Assembly: GCF_007829335.1 (NCBI RefSeq)
Contig: NZ_VIWO01000001.1
Span: 62,001-126,000 of the forward strand
Length of the DNA stretch: 64,000 nucleotides
Direction of reading: 5' to 3'
DNA from: Chitinophaga polysaccharea
GTDB lineage: Bacteria > Bacteroidota > Bacteroidia > Chitinophagales > Chitinophagaceae
Below, one piece after another: positions 24,471-33,031 of the stretch. Each line of letters starts with the position of its first letter. Position 1 is the first letter of the stretch. Under the pieces are notes generated by a model. It worked only from the letters and a program-made list of their open reading frames with translations, had not been told where the DNA came from and did no database searches. The position numbers were made by a program, and so were the translations under genes.

Positions 24471-26024
24471 CTATTTGGTGGTCATTCTTGCAAAGGGCAC
24501 AATCATTTCCTCCAGGGAAATTCCACCGTGCTGAAAGGTATTACGATAGTAGTTGACGAAATAATTGTAGTTGTTGGGATAGCAGAGGTAGCCATCGCCT
24601 TTGGCAAAGATATAAGACGAATTCACGTTGGGCTTTGGCAAGCCGGCATCGCGCGGATCCCTGAAGGCCAGCACTTCCTTGGGATCATAATTCAGGTTAC
24701 GACCGTGCTTGTAACGCAGATTGGTAGTGGTTTGCTTATCACCGATCACCTTTACCGGCGTTTTCACCCTTACGCTACCGTGATCTGTTGCGATCAGCAG
24801 GTTGAACTTTTTATCGCTGATGCGCTTCAATGCCTGGTGCAACGGGCTGTGTTCAAACCAGCTGGCGGTAATAGAGCGGTAAGAAGCTTCATCGCCGGCC
24901 AGTTCTTTCAGTACTTCCATTTCTGTGCGGGCATGGCTGAGCATATCCACAAAATTGTATACGATAACGCTCAACGGATAGTCGAGCATATTATGGATAT
25001 TATTGAGCATAGACTGGGCATCCGCATGATTGGTCACCTTGGTATAGGAAAACCGCGGGTCCATTTTCAGCTGTTTCAGCTGGGCGGCAAAGAAATGCTC
25101 TTCAAACAGATTCTTGCCCCCTTCCTCGTCGTCATTCTTCCATTCCTGCGGGAAGCGGTGTTCTATATCCACGGGAAGCATGCCGGCAAATATGGCGTTA
25201 CGGCTGTATTGCGTACTGGTAGGCAAAATACTGAAGAAAGATTCTTCCTCCATGAGCCGGAAAGATTCCTGGAAAATGGGCAGAATGGCTTTCCACTGGT
25301 CATAGCGGAGATTATCTATCAACAGGAATACATTGGGCACGTCGGGATCCAGGTTGGGGACCACTTTGTCGCGGAACAGGGTATGCGACATCACCGGGGC
25401 ATCCTTGGTCTTTGGATGAAGCCAATCGCTGTAGTTCCGGGAAATGAACTTGGAAAATTCGCTATTGGCTTCCGTTTTCTGGGCATTGAATACTTCCAGC
25501 ATTTCCGGGCTATTGGTTTTGGCCATTTCCATTTCCCAATACACCAGCTTTTTATAAATGTCCATCCACTCATTATAATCTGGATTGGAGCTGAGCGCCA
25601 TGAACAGGCTGCGGAACTCCTGCTGGTAGGCGATAGTAGTTTTTTCGGCCACCAGCCTTTTGTTGTCAATTATTTTTTTGAGAGATAATAATACCTGGTT
25701 GGGGTTGACGGGTTTAATGAGATAGTCGGTGATCTGAGAGCCGATGGCGTCGTCCATTACGTTTTCCGCCTCATTTTTAGTGATCATCACGATAGGAATC
25801 TGCTGATCGATCTCCTTGATTTTGCTAAGGGTTTCGAGCCCTGTGATACCGGGCATGGATTCATCAAGTAATACCACGTCGACCACCTGGTCTTTCAGGA
25901 ATTCGAGGGCGTCGTAGCCATTGGTGAGGGCGGAAACTTTATAACCTTTGTTTTCCAGGAAGATAATCTGTGATTTGAGGGACTCTATCTCATCGTCTAC
26001 CCATAGTATATTTATCTGACTCAT
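24471..26024 (-). CDS. porX: PorX, response regulator with PglZ domain (type IX secretion)
   Basis: 517 residues. REC at about 1-120 with acidic pair WVDDE, phospho-acceptor Asp54 in LLDESMPG and Lys in YLIKPVNP; a helical linker (about 125-200) precedes a PglZ domain of the alkaline phosphatase superfamily (about 205-510), with metal-ligand type motifs LLIDNLRYDQW, Thr in ILPTSTQYSRN, and LIATDHGSV. This REC-PglZ layout is that of PorX, which works with the sensor PorY and an ECF sigma factor to control the type IX secretion system; the PglZ part is reported to act on oligonucleotides. No porY lies in the window. It is divergent from the HD hydrolase / lipid A genes. Confidence 0.94.
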   Translation of the reverse strand: MSQINILWVDDEIESLKSQIIFLENKGYKVSALTNGYDALEFLKDQVVDVVLLDESMPGITGLETLSKIKEIDQQIPIVMITKNEAENVMDDAIGSQITDYLIKPVNPNQVLLSLKKIIDNKRLVAEKTTIAYQQEFRSLFMALSSNPDYNEWMDIYKKLVYWEMEMAKTNSPEMLEVFNAQKTEANSEFSKFISRNYSDWLHPKTKDAPVMSHTLFRDKVVPNLDPDVPNVFLLIDNLRYDQWKAILPIFQESFRLMEEESFFSILPTSTQYSRNAIFAGMLPVDIEHRFPQEWKNDDEEGGKNLFEEHFFAAQLKQLKMDPRFSYTKVTNHADAQSMLNNIHNMLDYPLSVIVYNFVDMLSHARTEMEVLKELAGDEASYRSITASWFEHSPLHQALKRISDKKFNLLIATDHGSVRVKTPVKVIGDKQTTTNLRYKHGRNLNYDPKEVLAFRDPRDAGLPKPNVNSSYIFAKGDGYLCYPNNYNYFVNYYRNTFQHGGISLEEMIVPFARMTTK

Positions 26025-26304
26025 AATAAGATTTAAGGCGTCGAAAAAAAAGAAATTTACCCCTATTTTTCGGCAAATATCATTCCCTGCCTGTCAATTG
26101 GCCGTAATTATATGTTAAAAACGGAAATACCTGGTAAAATGATCGCAGTAAAAAGTGTGAGGGCTGATAAAGTTATTTACCTTCGCATCCATAACATTTA
26201 ATTACCTGTAACCTACCAACTGTTTTTTACTGTCTGTCATAGGGGTTTCGTGGACGGAGAGCGTCATTATAAGTAAAAAAATTACATATAATTAATTCAT
26301 GGTG

Positions 26305-26312
26305 TAGCTTTG
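26305..26312 (+). promoter_or_regulatory. Probable -7 box of the HD hydrolase gene
   Basis: TAGCTTTG matches TAnnTTTG, 59 bases before the ATG at 26372. The 347-base gap 26025-26371 also holds a weaker TACCTTCG at 26178-26185; apart from these and the hairpin at 26328-26356 I see nothing else in it. Confidence 0.45.
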
Positions 26313-26327
26313 CAATAGGCACCAGGG

Positions 26328-26356
26328 ATTTCAGACGCGGACGCCCTGTCTGAAAT
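26328..26356 (+). repeat. Hairpin in the HD hydrolase leader
   Basis: ATTTCAGAC (26328-26336) pairs with GTCTGAAAT (26348-26356) around an 11-base GC-rich loop, ending 15 bases before the start codon. No T-run of terminator type follows, so it would be a leader structure. Confidence 0.55.
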
Positions 26357-26371
26357 TTATAATTAAATGCA

Positions 26372-27616
26372 ATGACCGAACGCAAGCGAAAAATTGTTAA
26401 TGATCCGGTGTATGGCTTTATTACCATAGATCACCCGTTGATTCTTAACCTCATTTCACACCCATATTACCAGCGGCTCCGCCGCATACATCAGATGGCG
26501 CTGGCCCACCTGGTGTATCCGGGTGCAATGCACACGCGATTTCATCATAGCATGGGCGCCTATCACTTGATGAGCATGGCTTTACAGGAACTGCGGAGCA
26601 AAGGGGTAGCGATTACCGCCGATGAGGAGATAGCCACCAAACTGGCTATTTTGTTGCACGATATCGGCCATGGTCCTTATTCCCATGCGTTGGAAAATGG
26701 CATTATAGAAGGGGTATCTCATGAAGAGATTTCCCAGTGGCTGATGGAGCACCTCAATAAGGAGATGGATGGTGCCCTGACACTTACACTTGACATCTTT
26801 AACGGACGGTATCATAAAAAATTCCTGCATCAACTGGTATCCAGCCAGTTAGATGTGGATAGGATGGATTACCTGAACCGCGATAGTTTCTATACCGGGG
26901 TAGCCGAAGGCACCATCGGGTACGATCGCATTATAAAAATGCTGACCGTACATCATGGAGAACTGATGGTGGAAGAAAAAGGTATCTATTCTATTGAAAA
27001 ATTTGTCATTGCCCGGCGGCTGATGTACTGGCAGGTATACCTGCATAAAACGGTACTGAGCGCGGAAAATATGCTGGTAAAGATCCTGCGCAGGGCTAAA
27101 CAGCTGGCCCAGGAGGGAAAAGAATTGTTCTGTTCTCCAGCACTGGCATATTTCCTGTATAATACAGTGACCAGGGACAATTTTGAACGAACACCGGACT
27201 GTCTTCAGTTATTTTGCCAACTGGACGACTATGATATCCTGGGAGCGATAAAGGTGTGGACGATGCACGAGGACAAAGTATTGTCCCTTTTGTGCAAATG
27301 GTTAATAAACAGGAACTTATTCAAAGTCGTATTAAGTAACCAGGCATTTGACGACAGTGCCGCGCAGTTATTAAAGGAACAGATTAAACAGAAATGGGGC
27401 ATTGAAGGACCCGACCTGGATTACTTTGTTTTTTCCGGCGCCGCTACGTTAAGGGCCTATAATGTTAATGACGAGAAGATTAATATCCTATTTAAAGACG
27501 GAACTGTAAAAGACATTTCCTCCATAGACAACGCACTGATTAGCCATACACTGGCGATACCGGTAAAAAAATTCTACATTTGTCATCCAAAAATTCAGGC
27601 TAACAACGTTTTATAA
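26372..27616 (+). CDS. HD-domain phosphohydrolase, dGTPase-like
   Basis: 414 residues, soluble. The HD metal-binding site is complete: His in HTRFHHSMGAYH, the HD pair in LLHDIGHGPYSHALE (about 90-104) and Asp in QLDVDRMDYLNRDS. Opening residues VNDPVYGFITI and HPYYQRLRRIHQ are typical of the SAMHD1/dGTPase-like branch, which cleaves nucleoside triphosphates. The substrate here is unknown. It precedes lpxD by 68 bases on the same strand and may be co-transcribed with the lipid A genes. Confidence 0.9.
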   Translation: MTERKRKIVNDPVYGFITIDHPLILNLISHPYYQRLRRIHQMALAHLVYPGAMHTRFHHSMGAYHLMSMALQELRSKGVAITADEEIATKLAILLHDIGHGPYSHALENGIIEGVSHEEISQWLMEHLNKEMDGALTLTLDIFNGRYHKKFLHQLVSSQLDVDRMDYLNRDSFYTGVAEGTIGYDRIIKMLTVHHGELMVEEKGIYSIEKFVIARRLMYWQVYLHKTVLSAENMLVKILRRAKQLAQEGKELFCSPALAYFLYNTVTRDNFERTPDCLQLFCQLDDYDILGAIKVWTMHEDKVLSLLCKWLINRNLFKVVLSNQAFDDSAAQLLKEQIKQKWGIEGPDLDYFVFSGAATLRAYNVNDEKINILFKDGTVKDISSIDNALISHTLAIPVKKFYICHPKIQANNVL

Positions 27617-27684
27617 GGAATAAAATGTTAAAGAATAATTTCATACTATCCGGTGTGGCCTGGAAAACATTACAATTTTAAACT

Positions 27685-28734
27685 ATGCAGTTTAGCGCAT
27701 TACAATTAGCTACCATGTTAAATGGTAAGCTGGAGGGAAATCCGGACGTAAAGGTGAGCAACATCGCCAAGATTGAAGAAGCTGGCGAGGGCATGCTCAG
27801 TTTCATTGCCAATCCTAAGTATGAAGAGTTCATATATACTACCAATGCTTCCATTCTTATCGTGAATGAAAGCCTGGTAATAGAACGTCCGATTAAATCC
27901 ACTTTGATCAGGGTAAAAGATGCCTATAGCAGTTTTGCACTGCTGCTGGAACAATACCGCTACCTTACTGGTAACAAATCAGGTATTCAGCAACCTTCCT
28001 ATGTGCCCGCTTCCGTGAAAATGGGTGAAAACGTGTTTGTAGGCGCTTTTGCCTACCTGGGAGAAAACGTGGTACTGGGTAACAACGTTAAAATATATCC
28101 TGGCGTATACCTGGGCGACAATGTGATCGTAAACAACGATTCCATCCTGTACCCGGGCGTAAAAGTATACGACAACTGTGTGGTAGGCAGCCGCGTTATG
28201 CTGCATGCCGGTTGCGTAATCGGTGGTGATGGCTTTGGCTTTGCCCCTCAGCCGGATGGTTCTTATAAAAAAGTGCCACAAATTGGCAACGTGGTGATTC
28301 ATGACAACGTGGAAATTGGCGCCAATACTACCATCGACCGGGCTACCATGGGTAGCACTGTGATCCGTGCGGGCGTGAAACTGGATAACCTGATCCAGGT
28401 AGCGCACAATGTGGATATAGGCACCAATACGGTTATTGCCGCCCAAACAGGGGTGTCCGGCAGTACCAAGATTGGCCAGAACTGCGTGATTGGCGGACAG
28501 GTAGGCATGGTAGGTCATATCCATATTGCTGACAACACTAAAATCAATGCCCAGAGCGGCTTGTCCAAGTCTATTACCGTGCCCAATACGTCTTTAACCG
28601 GCTCTCCGGCGTACGATTATAAAAGTTCGCTGAAAAGTCAGGCAATTTTTAGAAATTTGCCGGACCTTGAAAAGCGCGTAAAGGAACTGGAGGAGATGGT
28701 AAAACAACTGTTACAGGAAAGAGCAGGCGTATAA
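27685..28734 (+). CDS. lpxD: UDP-3-O-(3-hydroxyacyl)glucosamine N-acyltransferase LpxD
   Basis: 349 residues. The N-terminal uridine-binding domain (about 1-100) is followed by a left-handed beta helix of hexapeptide repeats (about 110-315, e.g. VGAFAYLGENVVLGNNVKIY) and a C-terminal helix (LEKRVKELEEMVKQLLQE) that packs in the trimer. The catalytic His lies in NLIQVAHNVDIG. It adds the second 3-hydroxyacyl chain in lipid A synthesis. First of a run lpxD, lpxC-fabZ, lpxA. Confidence 0.96.
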   Translation: MQFSALQLATMLNGKLEGNPDVKVSNIAKIEEAGEGMLSFIANPKYEEFIYTTNASILIVNESLVIERPIKSTLIRVKDAYSSFALLLEQYRYLTGNKSGIQQPSYVPASVKMGENVFVGAFAYLGENVVLGNNVKIYPGVYLGDNVIVNNDSILYPGVKVYDNCVVGSRVMLHAGCVIGGDGFGFAPQPDGSYKKVPQIGNVVIHDNVEIGANTTIDRATMGSTVIRAGVKLDNLIQVAHNVDIGTNTVIAAQTGVSGSTKIGQNCVIGGQVGMVGHIHIADNTKINAQSGLSKSITVPNTSLTGSPAYDYKSSLKSQAIFRNLPDLEKRVKELEEMVKQLLQERAGV

Positions 28735-28776
28735 AATTGATTACTGGTCAAATAGTTACATATTAGTTAGCTTATT

Positions 28777-30186
28777 ATGGAAAATCAGCAATACCAACAT
28801 ACCCTGAAGGGTGAAATTACCTTGTCGGGTATTGGCTTGCATACAGGCGCCTATGTTAATATGACCCTGAAGCCGGCAACACCAGGCCACGGGATTAAAT
28901 TTCAGCGTATAGATCTGCCGGGGCAACCTATCGTAAAAGCGGACGTGGATTATGTAGTGGAAACTACCCGTAGCACTACCCTGGAGCATAATGGCGCCCG
29001 GGTAAGTACCGTAGAACATATTATGGCGGCTTTAGCTGGAACCGGTATAGACAACGCACTGATAGAGCTGGATGGCGGCGAAATTCCTATCATGGATGGC
29101 AGCGCCTGGCCATTTATCGACGCTATAGAAAAAATAGGCCTTCAAAACCAGGATGCCAAGAAAGTATACTATACCATCGATACCAACATCAGCTATTATG
29201 ATGAGAAGAAAAAGGTAGAAATGGTAGCTATGCCGGCGGTAGACTATCGCATTACCTGTCTGATCGACTTTAACTCCCCTGTATTAGGCACCCAACATGC
29301 CAAAATGAAAGGGATAGAAGAATTTAAAACAGAAATTGCGCCCTGCCGTACATTCTGCTTTTTACATGAACTGGAATACCAGTTGTCGCTCAACCTGATT
29401 AAAGGCGGCGATATCAACAACGCCATCGTTGTGGTGGACAAACCAGTAACAGACGAGGAGCTGGCCCGCTTAGCCAAGGTATTTAACCGGGACAACATCT
29501 CTGTACAGAAGGAAGGTATTCTCAACAACATAGAACTGCGCTTCCCTAACGAACCTGCCCGTCACAAGCTGTTGGATGTAGTAGGCGACCTGGCCCTGAT
29601 TGGTTACCCGATCAATGCGCATATCATTGCTACCCGTCCGGGGCACGCTTCCAACGTGGAATTTGCCCGCAAGATCAAAGCGTATATTAAAAAGAACAAG
29701 CACAATAAAGACGTACCGGTATACGATCCTAATCAACCACCCATCTTCGATACCCCACGTATTGAAAGAACGTTGCCGCATCGCTTCCCGATGTTGCTGG
29801 TAGATAAGATCATTGAACTGGGAGAAGAGAAAGTAGTTGGTATCAAGAACGTTACTTTCAATGAAGGGTTCTTCCAGGGCCACTTCCCCGGTAACCCGGT
29901 AATGCCCGGTGTACTGCAGCTGGAAGCGCTGGCTCAGGTAGGCGGTATCCTGGCGCTGAACCGTGTACCGGATCCGGAAAATTATGATACCTATTTCCTG
30001 AAAATCGACAACTGTAAATTCAAATCCAAAGTAGTACCCGGCGATACCATGATTCTTAAAATGGAATTGCTGAGTCCTATCAGAAGAGGCCTTGTAGAAA
30101 TGCGGGGGACAGTATTTATAGGTAACAAGGTAGCTACTGAGGCCGACATGGTAGCACAAATTATAAAAACAAGAGAAGGCAAATAA
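28777..30186 (+). CDS. Bifunctional LpxC deacetylase / FabZ dehydratase fusion
   Basis: 469 residues made of two enzymes. Residues about 1-310 are LpxC, the zinc-dependent UDP-3-O-acyl-GlcNAc deacetylase: VEHIMAAL (zinc His), DGSAWPFIDAI, and HKLLDVVGDLALIG (zinc His and Asp) with RPGHASNVEFARK (catalytic His). Residues about 320-469 are FabZ, 3-hydroxyacyl-ACP dehydratase: LPHRFPMLLVDKI, the active-site GHFPGNPVMPGVLQLEA with His and Glu. Fusing the lipid A and fatty acid branch enzymes is usual in Bacteroidota and links supply of hydroxyacyl-ACP to lipid A. Between lpxD and lpxA. Confidence 0.96.
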   Translation: MENQQYQHTLKGEITLSGIGLHTGAYVNMTLKPATPGHGIKFQRIDLPGQPIVKADVDYVVETTRSTTLEHNGARVSTVEHIMAALAGTGIDNALIELDGGEIPIMDGSAWPFIDAIEKIGLQNQDAKKVYYTIDTNISYYDEKKKVEMVAMPAVDYRITCLIDFNSPVLGTQHAKMKGIEEFKTEIAPCRTFCFLHELEYQLSLNLIKGGDINNAIVVVDKPVTDEELARLAKVFNRDNISVQKEGILNNIELRFPNEPARHKLLDVVGDLALIGYPINAHIIATRPGHASNVEFARKIKAYIKKNKHNKDVPVYDPNQPPIFDTPRIERTLPHRFPMLLVDKIIELGEEKVVGIKNVTFNEGFFQGHFPGNPVMPGVLQLEALAQVGGILALNRVPDPENYDTYFLKIDNCKFKSKVVPGDTMILKMELLSPIRRGLVEMRGTVFIGNKVATEADMVAQIIKTREGK

Positions 30187-30191
30187 TAGCA

Positions 30192-30992
30192 ATGATCCAC
30201 CCGCTTACATACATACATCCAGACGCCAAAGTAGCGCCTAATGTAAAAATTGATCCATTTACCGTCATACATAAAAATGTTGAAATCGGTGATGGCACCT
30301 GGATTGGTTCCAACGTAACTATTATGGAAGGAGCCCGCATCGGCAAAAACTGCCGTATTTTCCCGGGTGCTGTTATTTCCGCCATCCCTCAGGATTTGAA
30401 ATTTGCGGGTGAAGACACTACGGCGGAAATAGGTGACAATACCACTATCCGTGAATATGTAACTATCAACCGCGGTACCAAAGACAAGTGGAGAACCAAA
30501 ATCGGTAATAATTGCCTGATCATGGCTTACAGCCATATTGCACACGACTGCGAAGTAGGTAACTACTGCGTATTTTCCAATAACACTACCCTGGCAGGCC
30601 ATATTTCTGTTGGCAACAACGTAGTGTTGGCTGGTATGGTGGCAGTGCAACAGTTCTGCAAAATCGGCGATCACGCCTTCGTTACCGGAGGGTCCCTGGT
30701 ACGTAAAGACGTGCCCCCTTACGTAAAAGCTGCCCGCGAACCATTATCCTATGTGGGTGTAAACTCCGTAGGCCTGAAGCGCAGAGGCTTTCCGCTGGAA
30801 AAAATCAATCACATCCTGGATATATACCGGATAATTTTTGTGAAAGGCTTTAAGTTATCCAAAGCTATCAGTATCATAGAGGCAGAATTTCCTGCTACTG
30901 ATGAAAGAGATGAAATCCTGTCGTTCATCCGTGAATCAGGACGTGGTATTATGAGAGGCTATACTTCCAGAACCAATGACGATATCTCTTAA
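30192..30992 (+). CDS. lpxA: UDP-N-acetylglucosamine acyltransferase LpxA
   Basis: 266 residues. Hexapeptide left-handed beta helix (about 5-190) then a helical C-terminal domain (about 195-266). Catalytic His is in AYSHIAHDCEVG; the conserved GTKDKWRT segment also fits. It makes the first committed step of lipid A synthesis, moving 3-hydroxyacyl from ACP to UDP-GlcNAc. It begins 5 bases after the fusion gene, and the ABC ATPase gene overlaps its end by 17 bases, so all are one operon. Confidence 0.96.
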   Translation: MIHPLTYIHPDAKVAPNVKIDPFTVIHKNVEIGDGTWIGSNVTIMEGARIGKNCRIFPGAVISAIPQDLKFAGEDTTAEIGDNTTIREYVTINRGTKDKWRTKIGNNCLIMAYSHIAHDCEVGNYCVFSNNTTLAGHISVGNNVVLAGMVAVQQFCKIGDHAFVTGGSLVRKDVPPYVKAAREPLSYVGVNSVGLKRRGFPLEKINHILDIYRIIFVKGFKLSKAISIIEAEFPATDERDEILSFIRESGRGIMRGYTSRTNDDIS

Positions 30993-31593
30993 CCAGACAG
31001 GCAAGCGTTATAACTACGACTGGATTTTCCGGCGTGTAACCCTCACCTTTAGTGAAGGACAACGTTACGCTATACTGGGCCCCAATGGTTCGGGCAAATC
31101 TACTTTACTACAAGTCATCTTTGGCGCCATTCAACACAATGAAGGCACCATTACATACGGCACACCGGAAAAACCCATCGCAACAGATGCGTTTTTCCGG
31201 TATTGTGCCATTGCAGCGCCTTACCTGGAGCTGATTGAAGAGTTTACCCTCTCTGAAATCATTCACTTTCACCAACAATTTAAAAGCCTTCTTCCCGGCA
31301 TCACTCCCAAAAAAGCTATGGAGCTGGTAGGCCTGGAAAAGGCGGCCAACAAGCAAATACGGAATTTTTCTTCCGGCATGAAACAACGTACCAAGCTGGC
31401 ACTGGCTATCTTATCCGACGTTCCCGTGCTCCTGCTGGATGAGCCCTGCACCAACCTCGACTCCGCTGGTACCGCCCAATACCAGGCACTCATCAATGAA
31501 TATGGCGGCAATCGTATGATTATTGTGAGTTCTAACGATGAACAGGAATATTTCATGTGCAAAGAACATATCCAGATCCTCGATTATAAATAA
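30976..31593 (+). CDS. ABC transporter ATP-binding protein, no permease nearby
   Basis: 205 residues, a single nucleotide-binding domain: Walker A LGPNGSGKSTLLQ (about 33-45), signature NFSSGMKQRTK (about 133-143), Walker B VLLLDEPC (about 153-160), and the switch region SSNDEQE where the usual His is replaced by Asn/Asp. There is no membrane domain in the gene or beside it. Its start lies inside lpxA, showing tight coupling with lipid A synthesis; a role in envelope lipid export is possible but unproven. Confidence 0.88.
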   Translation: MTISLNQTGKRYNYDWIFRRVTLTFSEGQRYAILGPNGSGKSTLLQVIFGAIQHNEGTITYGTPEKPIATDAFFRYCAIAAPYLELIEEFTLSEIIHFHQQFKSLLPGITPKKAMELVGLEKAANKQIRNFSSGMKQRTKLALAILSDVPVLLLDEPCTNLDSAGTAQYQALINEYGGNRMIIVSSNDEQEYFMCKEHIQILDYK

Positions 31594-31626
31594 GAAAACT
31601 CACTCCCCTCCTTTTTCTCTTTAGCT

Positions 31627-31656
31627 TTTGCTTTCTGCTGATAAAAACTATCTTCG
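31627..31656 (+). promoter_or_regulatory. Promoter of the UMF1-type carrier gene
   Basis: TTTG (31627-31630), 18 bases, TATCTTCG (31649-31656): one mismatch to TAnnTTTG, 18 bases before the ATG at 31675. Confidence 0.55.
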
Positions 31657-31674
31657 TAAAAAGCTATAAGCTAT

Positions 31675-32958
31675 ATGAAGACTGCCAGTACTAAAGTGAT
31701 CAATGGCTGGGCCATGTACGACTGGGCCAACTCCGTGTACAACCTGGTTATCACTACTACTTTTTTCCCTATCTATTTTCTTGCGGTTACCAACGAACAT
31801 GTTTCCTTCCTGGGAATGAAATTTGTAAACTCCGCCTTGTACAATTACACCATGGCAGCGGCTTACCTGCTGGTGGCTATCGCTTCTCCCATTTTATCTT
31901 CTATTGCGGATACCCGGGGAAACAAAAAGAATTTTCTCCGCTTCTTTACCATATTAGGCGCGTTATCCTGTAGCGCGCTGTATTTTTTTGATTCAAGTAC
32001 ATTGATGCTGGGGGTTGTTTGTTTTATGCTATCTACCGTAGGTTATTGCGGGGGACTGGTGTTTTACAACTCTTACCTGCCTGAAATAGCTGCGCCTGAA
32101 GACAGGGACCGTATCAGTGCCCGTGGCTTCAGTATGGGATATATAGGCAGCGTTATCTTACAGTTGATTGGCTTCGGCCTGGTGATGGCTGGCAAACCGC
32201 TGGGCATGGATGAAAGTATGCCGGTAAAAATCACCTTCCTGCTGGTAGGCGTGTGGTGGCTGGGCTTTGCGCTCATCACCTTTGCCCGGCTTCCGGATAG
32301 TATTGCTACGGTATCGCAGCATACCGGCAGTGCACTCACCGAAGGTTTCACAGAGTTGCGCAAGGTATATGCCCAGGTAAAACAAATGCCGGTATTGAAA
32401 AGATTTCTGCGCGGCTTCTTTTTCTACAGTATGGGTGTACAAACCGTGATGATGGCTGCTACCGTTTTCGGAAGTAAAGTATTACACCTGCCGGCCCAAA
32501 TGCTGATTGTAACCGTGGTGATCATACAGCTGGTAGCTATTGCCGGCGCCTGGAGCATGGCTCGCTTGTCAGATAAATATGGCAATCTGCGTGTATTGAT
32601 TGGCGTAGTAATACTATGGGCAGGTATCTGTATTGCGGGTTATAAAATGCAAACAGCTACCCACTTCTATATGCTGGCTACCGCCGTGGGTCTTGTCATG
32701 GGGGGTATACAATCCCTTAGCCGCTCCACCTATGCTAAGCTGATGCCGGAAACAACAGACACGACTTCCTTCTTCAGTTATTATGATGTTACCGAAAAAC
32801 TATCTATCGTAATAGGTATGTTTTCGTTTGCCTATATAGATGACCTGACCGAAGATATGCGTAACTCCGTACTGGCACTGGTCGTGTTTTTCGTCATTGG
32901 GTTGATATGGATTTTATCAGCACTGCGTAAACAGCAACAATTAAAACCAGCGATTTAA
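31675..32958 (+). CDS. MFS transporter, UMF1 (Atg22-like) family
   Basis: 427 residues with about 12 hydrophobic segments, inner membrane. The opening INGWAMYDWANSVYNLVITTTFFP is the hallmark of the UMF1/Atg22-like branch of the major facilitator superfamily. Other typical segments: ADTRGNKKNFLRFF after TM2, GGLVFYNSYLPEIA, and GGIQSLSRSTYAKLMPE. Fungal Atg22 exports amino acids from vacuoles; the bacterial substrate is not established. It has its own promoter and stands between the lipid A operon and an MBL hydrolase. Confidence 0.92.
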   Translation: MKTASTKVINGWAMYDWANSVYNLVITTTFFPIYFLAVTNEHVSFLGMKFVNSALYNYTMAAAYLLVAIASPILSSIADTRGNKKNFLRFFTILGALSCSALYFFDSSTLMLGVVCFMLSTVGYCGGLVFYNSYLPEIAAPEDRDRISARGFSMGYIGSVILQLIGFGLVMAGKPLGMDESMPVKITFLLVGVWWLGFALITFARLPDSIATVSQHTGSALTEGFTELRKVYAQVKQMPVLKRFLRGFFFYSMGVQTVMMAATVFGSKVLHLPAQMLIVTVVIIQLVAIAGAWSMARLSDKYGNLRVLIGVVILWAGICIAGYKMQTATHFYMLATAVGLVMGGIQSLSRSTYAKLMPETTDTTSFFSYYDVTEKLSIVIGMFSFAYIDDLTEDMRNSVLALVVFFVIGLIWILSALRKQQQLKPAI

Positions 32959-32962
32959 TTTT

Positions 32963-33028
32963 ATTGTTATTTGGATATTTGGTTGCAGAAATGGGTAACT
33001 TTCTGGTACCAAATATCCAAATAACAAT
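32963..33028. repeat. Long hairpin ending three bases before a start codon
   Basis: ATTGTTATTTGGATATTTGG (32963-32982) pairs perfectly with 33009-33028; inside, CAGAAA (32986-32991) pairs with TTTCTG (33000-33005) around 8 bases. The ATG of the next gene is at 33032. It may end the upstream transcript or cover the start region of the downstream gene. Confidence 0.8.
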
Positions 33029-33031
33029 TTT

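Noticed and set aside
24528..25688. 386-codon open frame on the + strand opposite porX
   Set aside because: It is fully antisense to a clear REC-PglZ protein, shows no domain of its own and has low-complexity composition; a shadow frame.
26025..26371. Hidden gene in the porX-HD gap
   Set aside because: Only short frames without coding character; promoters and a hairpin explain the visible structure.
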